64,000 nucleotides of DNA, from contig OX457032.1 in NCBI GenBank assembly GCA_949752745.1, positions 8,446,271 to 8,510,270 on the forward strand, written 5' to 3'. This stretch comes from Protula sp. h YS-2021 (Eukaryota > Annelida > Polychaeta > Sabellida > Serpulidae). Each line of letters opens with the position of its first letter. Within the stretch, counting starts at the first letter, position 1. Of this stretch, positions 18,236 through 29,583 are shown in pieces. The notes under the pieces were generated by a model that saw only the letters and a program-made list of their open reading frames with translations, made no database searches and had not been told where the DNA came from. The translations under genes and the position numbers were made by a program.

Positions 18236-20732
18236 AATAATTCATGTGCCAGGAGCTAGCATAGCGGCCTCCTCTCTCCTTTGAAAAATAAACAAAAACC
18301 GGAATTGAACATTCAAGATGGCGGTCGCTATGACCTAGAAATAAAAACTAGAGCCGCCAGTGCACACAAAACATAACAGCACAGGCTTTTTTCAGAAACT
18401 TTCGATCGACACCTATTTAATTTCTGTTTTTTTTTTTTTTGTTTGTTTTTTTTGGTAAACAAACAAATGCCTCCCCGACTAAACCTATAATTCTCCAAAT
18501 AACCAATGTTCTTTTGTCATCCCCTCCGACAGCCCTTTCGCAAAGATTTATTTGATCAAGTCTGTATTATTTTCAGCATAAGACGCTTTACCTTATGTAA
18601 ATGTATCCCATGTACCAATAGCCGGGTTGTGCATCACCTTTATTCAATTTTTGAAGAGGGGGAGGCGTAACTTGACTTGTGGGTATTTAATTCCTCTTTT
18701 TCATACAAGTTTAGGCTTAGGTGTTTATATGGGTCTAGAAGGTGGTCAATAAAGAGGTTTACTGTACGTCTTTTTTTCCGGTTCCGGATGGTGATCCCTA
18801 AAACAGGTTTTACTGTACGCCCTTTTTATCCCGGGCTCTACGTTGGTCATTACTACAGTTTTACTGTTGTACTTTTTATTCCAGGTTAGAAGGTGGTCAC
18901 TACAAACAGGGTTTACTTTGTCTTTTTTTCCGAATCTTGAAGGTGGCAGTTACAAATGGATGTGGTTTCTTTTGCTAACCTTAATCCCCATCCCCCCAGC
19001 TATCTAATGTAGTTACGACTTTAAAGGCAACTCTACAAATTGTGTAGTGTAGTTATAGCCATAATGTATACCTTGTCTTTGTGCATAACTATCGGTCAAA
19101 GCACTAGAAGACGCATGACTCCCCTCGGTGGGAGAGGGCAGGAGGGTGAGAAGAGCATTTTGGTGTGAAAATGGTGCAATGCTTGTGATAACACAAGATA
19201 TTAAATGAACCAGTTTAAAAGTGAAAACTTCCTCCAAGTACTGAACAAAAATTGCGAGCCGTTACGTAATTACTCTCATGTATGGAACAGCTTAGCAACC
19301 AAATGAAAACATGTTGACAGCTGTAGATGAGCAATGCACAAAAAGGTCAATCACACGAAATACAGAGAAATGATTGATAATTGTGCTGCTAATGTTTTCA
19401 AGTAAGTTTAAAGAATTCAGGAACATTGGAAGACCTTCTGGAATACGCTGAAATCCCAAGCGCAGTTAACTAGAGCGGCCACACAAAACGGAGTACAGGT
19501 TTATGTCACAAACTTTCAATTGACACCCACTATTTTGTTGTTTGTTTTTGTAAAAACAAATGTCTCCCCGACTTAATCCATAATTCACCAATAACCATTT
19601 CTATTTTTCTTTGCATGTTTCCCATGTGCCCAGTAGTCGGGTTGTGCATCACCTTTATCCAATTTTTGAGCAGGAAGGTCCGTAACTTGAATTGTTCGTA
19701 TTTCAGTCCTCTTTTTTATACAAGTGTAGGCTTAGGTGTTTTATATGGGTCTAGAATGCGGTCATTAAAGAGGTCTTACTGCACGTCTTTTTTGTTCGGT
19801 CGCAGATGGTGATCGCTAAAACAGGTCTCACTTACGTCCTTTTTATCCCGGTTTGGAGCTGGTCATTACAGCAGTTGCATTGTACGTACCTTTTTATCCG
19901 AGTCTAGAAGGTGATTAAGACAAGCGGGTTTTACCTTACATCTTGTTATTCGAAACTAGAAGTTGGTCACTACAAACAGGTTTTAAATTACGTTTTTAAA
20001 AGGATCTTGAAGGTGGCAGTTAAAAAAGGTTTACTGGAACTTTCTTTTGCTGTGCGCTGCTTGACATTGTTTGTTTGTTTGGTGTGTAGCGTCCCGTTTA
20101 CCAACTAGGATGGATATATAAAGGAACAAGTGGGGAAAAGGAAGGGAGAATGAAGAAATATAAAAAAGAAGAGTTAGAAAGAAAGTCCGATTAGTCCCCT
20201 CCTACGCCATGCACGGAACAGAAAGCAGTGGGCATATTCTTAAGATTCCCACAACGGAACCGCTTGTCATAACACAAGATATTAAATGATCCACTTTAAA
20301 AGTGAACCTACTTCCAGGTACTACAATATGTGGAACAGCTTGGCAATCAAATGAAAAGACGCTAATAACTGTAGCTGAGTAACGCATAAAAAGATCAATT
20401 ACACGAAATGCAAGAAATGATTGATAACTGTGCTGCTTATGTCTTCACGTATGTCTAAAGGATGCTGGACATTGGAGATTCTTCTGGAAAATGCTGCAAT
20501 CCCAAGTGTAGTTTATAACTATCCTTAGTTAACAAAACAGCCGACAAAACGGCTGAGATGGGTGGGGATGCGATGTGTGGTCATGGGCCTTTTTCGTTCG
20601 TTCTACTCCGGACATATTTGACAGGATCTTTCCGACCTAATAGGCAATAAGCAACATTCCCACCAAGTTTCAACTTACTCTATGTTCGGCGGCTGAGAAA
20701 TGCACACATATAAGATTTTAACGTAATGACGT
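18236..20732. repeat. Dispersed repeat Y, copy 1
   Basis: About 2.5 kb without a credible gene, matching 25,041-27,533 and (with gaps) 40,566-42,700. It contains a degenerate repeat of GGTTTTACTGTACGTCTTTT and GTCTAGAAGGTGGTCA phrases about 50-60 bp apart (18,715-18,960 and 19,735-20,030). It also contains a GTTTGTTTGGTGT...CGTCCCGTTTACCAACTAGG segment (20,068-20,110) that recurs at 60,790. Short ORFs differ between copies and are not kept. Confidence 0.85.
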
Positions 20733-20733
20733 C

Positions 20734-21900
20734 ATCTTGTTCATATCCAAACACGTTGATGGCTACATCGTTCTCCTTTTCAAACTTTGGAATGTCAGTA
20801 ATTGGTGTCGGAAATGTCACACCCTCTACCTTTAGTTCTTTCTTAAATGGTTTGTATAGTTTCACGCGATTTGGGTTGCTTGTTGAAGGGTGAAGGTAAG
20901 CCAATACTGACCATAAGAAACACTTGTTGTCATCATTCTTAATGTTTATCACACCCTTTGTTTTCTTCACTTTCTTCGGCAGTGGAATAAAACTGCTTGC
21001 TTCCAGTGGTGCTGACGTAGCTGTATGTACTTCAATGTACAGTATGTTATCCAATACCCAGCCACAGCCTTGTTGCTAATGTTCGTCAAAGTTAGTAAAT
21101 AATTCTTTATGGCAAGTCCTGTTCAATATCTGCTGGATTGTATGCTGTATATGTTGGACTGCTGATAAATGCATTATCCACTTGTTCTGTCATAACACCT
21201 TCTACATTCTGTCAGTTCCTTGAAGCGTGCATGCACTACAATATACCATTTCATTCCATGGTTTAAGGTCTCCAACAAATGTGCGTTAATACGGTTCTCT
21301 TGCTGTCGCATTTCAAGCAGTAAATCCGATCCATCCTCAGACTCAAACCGTTTTTCCTGCGCGTTTTCACCAAGACTAACCCTTCTACCTCTCCCTACTT
21401 GTCCTGTCTTTTGTTTCTTTGAAACATGTTCTTCATGAGGCACATTTTCCATCTCAGCTGGTATGCATGCATGTGCTTCAAACGCATCCATAGATAGAAA
21501 TTCCACATTGCATTCCATACAGAGGACTTGATCCATATGTGGAAATGTCATCTTGTTCCACCTTTTCTCCTTTCCCATGCTCTTCACGAGCATGTTTCAC
21601 TATAGTTTTCATCTCAGCTTTACTATATGTATGTGCCTCAAACGCATCCATAGATGGAAATTCCACATTGCATTTCAAACAGAGGACTGGATCATATGTG
21701 GAAATGTCATCTTGTTCCACCTTTACTCCTTTCCCATGCTCTTCACGAGCATGTTTCACTATAGTTTTCATCTTAGCTTTACTACATGCATGTGCCTCAA
21801 AGGTATCCATAGATGGAAATTCCACATTGCATTTCATACAGAGGACTGGGCCGTATGGCCAAATATCATCTTGTTACATCTTTCGTCTCTTTACTCCTTT
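20734..21900 (-). pseudogene. Duplicated N-terminal fragment of the Polinton polymerase
   Basis: It corresponds to 15,818-17,013. It keeps the frame open at the point where copy 1 has a stop (around PITDIPKFEKEND), but has a TAG near 21,076 where copy 1 has a Glu codon. It also has Trp in NKCFLWSVL where copy 1 has Leu. The array of C2H2-like units is present (21,478-21,837 and part of 21,850-21,920). It is a truncated piece cut off at 20,733 and cannot encode polymerase. Confidence 0.88.
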
Positions 21901-22170
21901 CCCATGCTTCAACGTTTCATCTTAGCCGGTTAACATGTATGTGCTACAAACAATTCCAGAGATGGAAATGTCACATTGCAATCATGGCAGAAGACTGATG
22001 TGTCTGAATTAGATGCCATTGTTGTTGTTACGTCAACTGCTGAAACTGAAATGCTGAAATGTAATCTCAGACATCCCATTTTATACACTCATACATAGAC
22101 AGAATCTGCGTTCATTTCGTAAGAAAGGATGGCCCTTAGAAGGGCCGAAAGATTTTAGTAAGTTGGCTCT

Positions 22171-22497
22171 TCACCAACATGTTGGGTTCCCACAATCGCC
22201 TTGGTATCTGTAGAATTGTTGCATGGTGAACGGTCTTCTTGCACACTTGAAGGGGTGAAAATTATAATACTTAATGCTTCTCAGTGTCGCACCGCACCAC
22301 CAGCAGTCTGTACATGGTTCTGGTCCAGGCAGTGTCGCTGTGAACTTGTACAATAGGAGACCACCACAGGTCTTACAGCAGTATCGACGTGGTGCATTGT
22401 GGTGTACTGGGCAGTTGTGAGGCTGCCCTGCATATTCCAGCCACACCAAGCACTTGTAGCATTCAGTTGTTAGCGTCACTGCCCTGCCGTTCCGCAT
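22171..22497 (-). CDS. Cys-rich zinc-binding Polinton protein of unknown role
   Basis: A 108-codon intact frame from ATG at 22,495-22,497. Six Cys/His clusters are visible: ECYKCLVW, HNCPVHH, RYCCKTCGG, CTDCWWCG, HPFKC and CGNPTC. This suggests three or more zinc sites and little other core. It lies between the polymerase promoter side and the RING-like gene, in sequence deleted from unit 1. No family recognised. A nucleic-acid or host-protein binding role is possible but unsupported. Confidence 0.55.
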   Translation of the reverse strand: MRNGRAVTLTTECYKCLVWLEYAGQPHNCPVHHNAPRRYCCKTCGGLLLYKFTATLPGPEPCTDCWWCGATLRSIKYYNFHPFKCARRPFTMQQFYRYQGDCGNPTCW

Positions 22498-22720
22498 CAC
22501 TGTGTGTGTGAGTTGATGACATCTTGCCGGTTGTTTTGGGAAACGTGACGTTTAACCCCAATTTATACACTACTTTTAAGCAGCCATCCTCACAGTGTAT
22601 GTCGTATGCAGTTCCTGGGGGGGGGGGGGTCCTCACATGAGACATGGTGACCGGAGGGGGAGGTCCTCACATGGGACATATCGTGGTCAGGTTATGGTGA
22701 CCCGGGGAGGGGGAGTAGGT

Positions 22721-22730
22721 GGTATATAAC
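22721..22730 (+). promoter_or_regulatory. TATA box of RING-like gene, copy 2
   Basis: GGTATATAAC preceded by a G-rich tract and followed by TTTCAGTTCAGG. It is conserved with the copy at 17,091. Confidence 0.5.
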
Positions 22731-22779
22731 TGCTAGTCATTTCAGTTCAGGTTCACAACCGCTTTGAACATTCAACGGC

Positions 22780-23323
22780 ATGCAGTGTTTCTTCGCTTTG
22801 AACGACTGAAAAATGTACGGGAAGTTAATGTACCAGTGACTCAACTAGTAAACCAGCCGAAACGATTCTACTTTTACCAGCTGCTGCCGGACCCGGCTAA
22901 CGCCTCAGTCCTCTGATTACCGTTTTTATTCAACAGGACGGTTACGCTTGGGAAGCGCTTACGCGATATAGCAGCGGGGCACTACGTTGAAGCTTATTTC
23001 CGCTGCACCATGTTGGGAGAGTCAATCCCCTCACGAATGGAAGAGGAGGAATATCCGGCTTGGGGAGATTCTTCTTGCAACAGGACTTGGATATCTGCAT
23101 CGGTTGTGGCTGTATGTTAAGTCCGGATAGAGTCATCGCAGCCGACTGTGGACACCAGTCATACATTTATTGTGCTTCACGGTGGACCTATCTAACAGCA
23201 TTAAATCATCAATACACAACAGGATGCTTCACATGTGGGCTAAAAACTGACCATTTTCTATTCAACAGCCAGCAAATGAGTCACTGCGCAAGACCAATTC
23301 AAGATATTGTGGAGTTTTTTTAA
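22780..23323 (+). pseudogene. RING-finger-like Polinton protein, copy 2
   Basis: Matches 17,150-17,693. It has one G fewer near 23,062 (GGCTTGGGGAG instead of GGCTTGGGGGAG), which shifts the frame 17 codons after the ATG at 23,010. The finger region reads CIGCGC, then DCGHQSYIYC and CFTCG. Here the fifth ligand position is Tyr where copy 1 has Cys. It also carries the shared upstream TGA. Confidence 0.5.
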
Positions 23324-23378
23324 ACCGGGGACCGGCAGCAGCAGGAAAAAACCAACACTTCCCGGCTCTTTTAAGAGC

Positions 23379-23625
23379 GCTCCACCAATACGAAATGAAA
23401 CGCTAAACGCCTGTCAGGGTGTTGGTATGTGTGTGTATGTATGAGAGTGTGGGAAATGCTAAAAAATATAAAAAAGGCGTCTATAAATCATTGATTTATC
23501 CCCTTTGAATTTTAAGGGGGTTCATAAGTGAGCTCGACCCATGTGGCTATGAGTTCTCTGTTTAAAAAATGGAGAACTTGTACAGGGAGGTACCCTGTCT
23601 GCCCGTCTGCCGTGGTATGTATGTG

Positions 23626-23679
<54 letters not shown>

Positions 23680-23733
23680 GAAAGCAAAAAAAAGGTTGCC
23701 GTCTGGGTTAAAAATACCTAGGCTTGTGAAATT
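23379..23733. repeat. Right terminal inverted repeat of the Polinton
   Basis: Reverse complement of 2,260-2,785. It starts ACCAATACGAAATGAAACGC and continues through CCCCTTTGAATTTTAAGGGG and AAAAAATGGAGAACTTGTAC to AATACCTAGGCTTGTGAAAT. It contains a pure GA run at 23,629-23,677. Confidence 0.85.
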
Positions 23734-23736
23734 ACC

Positions 23737-24460
23737 ATAAGGCGCGTGAGACTGTCGTAGGTACGGGCCGATTTTGAAAAATTGACCCTTGTGTCAAGCC
23801 CCATCCGGAAAATTCTTGATCACTACACTGCGGAAGGTCCCAGGGAATCCGTGTGCGGAATCTGAAACGAATCCATCCATTTCTGTGGCCTGTAGGCGCG
23901 TGAGACTGCCGTATATACGCTAAGTCCAGTGGCAATTTTCAAAAGTCTGCCATTGTGTCAATTTTTGCCCAATCCGGAAATTCTTGGTCACTGCTCTGCG
24001 GAAGAGTCCAGAGAAGCCGTTTACAAAATATGAAACGAATTCATCTATTAATGTAGTCTGTAGGCGGGTGAGACTGCCGTATATACGCTAAGTCCAGTGC
24101 CGATTTTCAAAAGTAAGCCATTTGTCAATTTTTGTTCAATCCGAAAAATTCTTGAGTTCCAGAAAAGCCGTGTACAAAACTTGAAACGAATCTGTCTATT
24201 AATGTGGCCTGTAGACGCGTGAGACTGCCGTATATACGGTAAGTCCAGTGCCAATTTTCAAAAGTCCGCCATTTTGTCAATTTTTGCCCGATCCGGAAAA
24301 TTCTTGGTCACTGCACTGCGAAAGGGTCCAGAGAAACCGAATACAAAATTTGAAACGAATCTATGTAGTAATGTGGCCTGTAGGTGCCACTGAAGCGTGA
24401 CAGAAGGACCGACAGACGGACAGACCGAAAAGTTTAAAACTATATCCTTCCGTTCCAAGG
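23737..24460. repeat. ~150-170-bp tandem repeat ending in a GACAGACGGACAGACC tract
   Basis: Four units beginning GCGCGTGAGACTGCCGTATA, each with ATTTTCAAAAGTC, ATCCGGAAAATTCTTGGTCA and TGAAACGAATC. The last ends in GACCGACAGACGGACAGACC and TATATCCTTCCGTTCCAAGG. This ending recurs at 63,360-63,430. Such units are common mid-repetitive DNA in molluscs and related animals. Confidence 0.85.
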
Positions 24461-24464
24461 GGGA

Positions 24465-24785
24465 TAATGAAACGCTAAATCTGCCATAGGTATTGATATA
24501 TGCGTGTGGAGAGTGTGAGAGAAAAAAATGACGACTCATTTTCCTGTCTGCCCGTTTTTCCGCGTCTACCCGCGTCTACCCGCGTCTGCCCGTTTTTTCT
24601 TTTTTTCCGGCTGCCCTTCTGTCCGTTTTTTCCGGCGGCCCATTTGCCCGGCTGCCCATTTGTCCAACTGCCCGTTTACCCGTCTGCGTCACTATTTTAC
24701 TATTCCCATGGTTGTTCTAAAACAAGATGACGTCACTGTTTTAGAACACCCATTATATATTATTTTCGAACACCCATTTATACAC
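24465..24785. other. Outer right flank of the Polinton
   Basis: It holds another inverted copy of the end subrepeat (AATGAAACGCTAAATCTGCC ... GTGTGGAGAGTGTGAG), a CCGCGTCTACC triplication, and TGACGTCA-containing spacer matching 17,755-17,985. No gene. Confidence 0.6.
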
Positions 24786-25040
24786 TACTCACGATCATGT
24801 GCAGTGGTGTAGCCACGATCATGTGCAGCAGTGCAGTCACGATCGCGTTCAGCAGTGCAGTCACAATCACGTGCAGCAGTATAGCGACGTTCACGTGTAG
24901 CAGTGCATTCACGATCACGTGCAGCAGTGCAGTCACAATCACGTGCAGCTACAATCAAGTGCAACAGCGTAGTCACGATCACATGCACCAATACAGTCAC
25001 GACCACGTGCAGCAGTGCAGCCACGACCATTTGCAGAAGT
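24785..25040. repeat. 24-bp CACGTG-rich tandem repeat, copy 2
   Basis: Near-identical to 17,985-18,235, including the variant unit without a full E-box (GCGACGTTCACGTG replaces GCCACGATCACGTG). Confidence 0.9.
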
Positions 25041-28000
25041 GCGAATAATTCATGTGCCAGGAGCTAGCATAGCGGCTCCTCTCTCCTTTGAAAAATAAAC
25101 AAAAACCGGAATTGAACATTCAAGGTGGCGGTCGCTGTGACCTAGAAATAAAAACTAGAGCGACCAGTGCACAAAAAACATAACAGCAAAGGCTTTTTTC
25201 AGAAACTTTCGATCGGCACCTATTAAATTTCTGGTTTTTTTGCCTCCCCGACTAAACCTATAATTCTCCAAATAACCTTTTTCCTTTTGCCACCCCCCCC
25301 CCCCCGACAGCCCTTTCGCAAAGTTCTATTTGATCAAGTCTGTATTATTTTCAGCATAAGACGTTTTACGTTATGTAAATGTATCCCATGTGCCAATAAC
25401 CGGGTTTCGCATCACCTTTATCCAATTTTTGAAGAGGGGGAGGCGTAACTTGACTTGTGGGTATTTAAATCCTCTTTTTCATACAAGTTTAGGCTTACGT
25501 GTTTATATGGGTCTAGAAGGTGGTCAATAAAGAGGTTTACTGTACGTCTTTTTGTCCGGTTCCGAATGGTGATCCCTAAAACAGGTTTTACTGTACGCCC
25601 TTTTTATCCCGGGCTCTACGTTGGTCATTACTACAGTTTTACTGTTGTACTTTTTATCCCAGGTTAGAAGATGGTCACTACAAACAGGGTTTACTTTGTC
25701 TTTTTATCCGAATCTTGAAGGTGGCAGTTACAAATGGATGTGGTTTCTTTTGCTAACCTTAATCCCCATCCCCTCAGCTATCTAATGTAGTTACGATTTT
25801 ACAGGCAACTCTACAAATTGTGTAGTATAGTTATAGCCATAATGTATACCTTGTCTTCGTGCATAACCATCGGTCAAAGCACTAGAAGACGCATGACTCC
25901 CCTCGATGGGAAAGGGCAGGAGGGTGAGAAGAGCATTTTGGTGTGAAAATGGTGCAATGCTTGTGATAACACAAGATATTAAATGAACCAGTTTAAAAGT
26001 GAAAACTTCCTCCAAGTACTGAACAAAAAAATTGCGAGCCGTTACGTAATTACTCTCATGTATGGAACAGCTTAGCAACCAAATGAAAACATGTTGACAG
26101 CTGTAGATGAGCAATGCACAAAAAGGTCAATCACACGAAATACAGAGAAATGATTGATAATTGTGCTGCTAATGTTTTCAAGTAAGTTTAAAGAATTCAG
26201 GAACATTGGAAGACCTTCTGGAATACGCTGAAATCCCAAGCGCAGTTAACTAGAGCGGCCACACAAAACGGAGTACAGGTTTATGTCACAAATTTTCAAT
26301 TGACACCCACTATTTTGTTGTTTGTTTTTGTAAAAACAAATGTCTCCCCGACTTAATCCATAATTCACCAATAACCATTTCCATTTTTCTTTGCATGTAT
26401 CCCATGTGCCCAGTAGTCGGGTTGTGTATAACCTTTATCCAATTTTTGAGCAGGAAGGTCCGTAACTTGAATTGTTCGTATTTCAGTCCTCTTTTTTATA
26501 CAGGTGTAGGCTTAGGTGTTTTACATGGGTCTAGAATGCGGTCATTAAAGAGGTCTTATTGCACGTCTTTTTTGTTCGGTTGCAGATGGTGATCGCTAAA
26601 ACAGGTCTCACTTACGTCCTTTTTATCCCGGTTTGGAGCTGGTAATTACAGCAGTTGCATTGCACGTACCTTTTTATCCGAGTCTAGAAGGTGGTTAAGA
26701 CAAGCGGGTTTTACCTTACATCTTGTTATTCGAAACTAGAAGTTGGTCACTACAAACAGGTTTTAAATTACGTTTTTAAAAGGATCTTGAAGGTGGCAGT
26801 TAAAAAAGGTTTACTGAAACTTTCTTTTGCTGTGCGCTGCTTGACATTGTTTGTTTGTTTGGTGTTTAACGTCCCGTTTACCAACTAGGATGGATATATA
26901 AAGGAACAAGTGGTGAAAAGGAAGGGAGAATGAAGAAATATAAAAAAGAAGAGTTAGAAAGAAAGTCCGATTAGTCCCTTCCTACGCCATGCACGGAACA
27001 GAAAGCAGTGGGCGTATTCTTAAGATTCCCACAACGGAACCGCTTGTCATAACACAAGATATTAAATGATCCACTTTAAAGTGAACCTACTTCCAGGTAC
27101 TACAAACATTGCGAGCCGTTACGTAATTACTCCCATATGTGGAACAGCTTGGCAACCAAATGAAAAGACGCTAATAACTGTAGCTGAATAACGCATAAAA
27201 AGATCAATTACACGAAATGCAAGAAATGATTGATAACTGTGCTGCTTATGTCTTCACGTATGTCTAAAGGATGCTGGACATTGGAGATTCTTCTGGAAAA
27301 TGCTGCAATCCCAAGTGTAGTTTATAACTATCCTTAGTTAACAAAACAGCCGACAAAACGGCTGAGGTTGATGGGGGATGCGATGTATGGTCATGGGCCT
27401 TTTCCGTTCGTTCTACTCCGGACATATTGACAGGATCTTTCCGAACTAATAGGCAATAAGCAACATTCTCACCAAGTTTCAACTTACTCTATGTTCGGCG
27501 GCTGAGAAATGCACACATATCAGATTTTAGCGTAATGACGACATACGCCTTTCTTAATTTCGCTACACCCGTAAAAGGTGACAGAACCGCCCGACTGACC
27601 CAAGGAACACCCATACAAAATTTGAAGTCGATACGACTTTCCATTATCAAGACATTTTGTACACAAGCTCTTGTCCAAATGATATACACATTTAACGTGA
27701 TGAAGTCATACGTCGTACTCGTTCGTTGTACCCGCTGCAAAATTTGACAGAATCTTTCGGACTTACCAAACAAGAAACCCACCAAGTTTGAATTGTCTTC
27801 GACTTTCAGCGGCTGGGAAATCTCACATACAATATTTTAACATGACGTCATACGCTTTCTTAATTTCGCTATATCCGTCAACAGGTGACAGAGCCGCCCG
27901 ACTGACACAAGGAATATACAGATAAAAATTGAAGTCGATACCACTTTCCATTATCGAGATATACTGCACGCAAGATCGTTTTCACAATATATACATATTT

Positions 28001-28330
28001 TGCGTGATGACGTCATACATCGCACTCGTTCGTTGTACGCGCGACAAAATCTGTCCGACCTACCAAGCAACAATCGCACCAAGTTTGAACTTTCTCCGAT
28101 GTTCGGTGGGAGATTAATTTCGCACAAAAGATTGTAACATAATGAAGTCATACTCCTTCCATAATAAAGCAACATGCGTCAGAAGTTGACAGAACCGCCC
28201 GACCTCATCAGTATTGAAATGATCAAGTTTGAAGTCGATCCGACTTTTCGTTCTCGAGATATCTCGCACACAAGATTTTGTTCATAACATACTGACACAC
28301 ACACAAACACACACACGCGCGCGTGTCTAG
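25041..28330. repeat. Dispersed repeat Y, copy 2, with extended tail
   Basis: Matches 18,236-20,732 closely and then continues beyond the duplication boundary. The tail (27,530-28,330) consists of degenerate ~310-bp units carrying ATGACGTCATACG, CTCGTTCGTTGTACCCGC, ACCAAGTTTGAACTTTC and GAAGTCGATACGACTTTCC, ending in an (AC)n tract. The equivalent tail of copy 3 is at 42,700-43,500. No gene is supported. Confidence 0.85.
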
Positions 28331-29335
28331 GACAATCCAACTGTCAATTCGCCCCGGACAATTCCCGCCGTAGGACTATTCCCCCGGGGATTATCACCCA
28401 CTGCCCGGGTTGTTTGAAAATGGTGAAATTTTGAAATAAGTTAACTTTACAACAAAGCCGTTTATTTTCCTCATTTTGCTATCCATCTCTACGGGAATTA
28501 ACGCAATAAGTTACTATCTTCTACATTCACTACTCTAATAAATAATATCATACTGACAAGTTATACTAAAAAAATTATACTGTTGGCCGCAATGATTGAA
28601 GTGACTACATTGACTACAACTGCCGTCTGTATTTCCTGATAAAAAGTCAATATTCATTGCAATAAAACTTCACTCTGAGTTACAGTTAATATACTGAGTA
28701 CACGGGCTCATCAAAACTGAATGTTGTTAAGAAAGGCTACATGTAACCCGATAATCCAAACGTATATAAAAATGGAGTATATGAAACAGAATATAATACG
28801 ATAATGCCTAAAATATCCTTATATATATACACCTGGTCCCGATAATGCTTAAAGCAGCCTTATATATATATATAGTTAGTTAAATGATTTGCTTAACGAC
28901 ATATATATATATATGTATATAAGATATATATATCTTGAAAATATCATACCGGGGGGGGGGGGCAACTTGAACTGACGGATACACACCACGCAATTCCGGT
29001 GGGAGATGTAGAAATAACGTCCATGGAGATTTGACCCCCCGGTCAAATTTACATAGCTATCAGCCATGTAATATTGACCCCGTCTGTGTAATATTGACCC
29101 CCAATATTTTTGTCTGTGAATATGTGCATTATCTTGTTATTGTTTGTCATATGGTTTTCTCAAGTTACTATTTCAATTATGCGATAGTTTTGCACGTTTT
29201 CATCAGGTTTTATGAGTTTGATAAAAACAACACTTCCACTCAAATTTTATTTGTCTTTTTACTAAAACCAATGCTGAAACAAAAAAGAAAGAACACATCA
29301 AATATGACTAAAAAGATACAACACAAGCATACATG
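28331..29335. other. AT-rich intergenic sequence
   Basis: About 1 kb with (TA)n runs (28,825-28,940), a G-run at 28,951-28,961 and no coding signal. A fragment of AGTTAGTTAAATGATTTGCT at 28,867 resembles the retrotransposon-like 3' end at 35,350. Confidence 0.6.
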
Positions 29336-29583
29336 ATTGATTGATTGGTTTAACGACACTAGCAACCCGTTAGGGTCATATTGTGTCAGTTCTGTTGCTA
29401 TAGGAGGACTAGGTTGAAACTAAAATCAATTAAAATAGACACAACAAGTAATGTATACATCTAAAATCAACTAAATTCAATTTAAATCTTGCTGTACAAG
29501 TGTATTTCTTTCAGAAAAGAAATAATTTCGCTTGGTGCTACCTTTGTAAAAAGGTCTTTCATGGAATTCACACTGTAGTAGCG

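Larger units (their letters stand above)
15818..20732. repeat. Tandem segmental duplication, unit 1 (shortened)
   Basis: This 4.9-kb unit matches 20,733-27,533 in the same order and orientation: polymerase N-terminus, RING-like gene, then repeat Y. Relative to unit 2 it lacks about 21,988-22,713 and about 23,379-24,626, with joins at about 17,080 and 17,752. It carries no right inverted repeat. Confidence 0.9.
1749..24785. mobile_element. Decayed Polinton/Maverick (adintovirus-like) element, with internal tandem duplication
   Basis: The stretch encodes the diagnostic Polinton set: integrase with chromodomain, FtsK/A32-type packaging ATPase, minor and major capsid proteins, adenain-like protease and protein-primed family B polymerase. 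Structural genes are on the plus strand and polymerase is on the minus strand. Inverted repeats lie at 2,260-2,785 and 23,379-23,733. Removing the duplicated unit (15,818-20,732) leaves roughly 16 kb between the inner repeats and outer flanks, within the usual Polinton size. Exact termini and the target duplication could not be fixed, because both ends are low-complexity and the flanks are repetitive. Boundaries come from comparison with the uninterrupted Z-Y copy at 38,736-43,500. Confidence 0.85.
20733..27533. repeat. Tandem segmental duplication, unit 2 (fuller)
   Basis: It begins inside the polymerase gene (CATCTTGTTCATATCC) directly after the end of Y copy 1. The two units share only CAT at the junction (20,733-20,735). 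It continues through the right part of the Polinton, its inverted repeat and repeat Y copy 2. Confidence 0.9.

Noticed and set aside
17977..18240. Cys/Thr/Ser-rich ORFs on both strands (also 24,785-25,048 and 40,113-40,530)
   Set aside because: By-products of the 24-bp CACGTG repeat; open simultaneously on both strands.
18677..18889. 70-codon ORF repeated in the Y copies
   Set aside because: Differs between copies at frame-relevant positions and tracks a degenerate DNA repeat, not a protein family.
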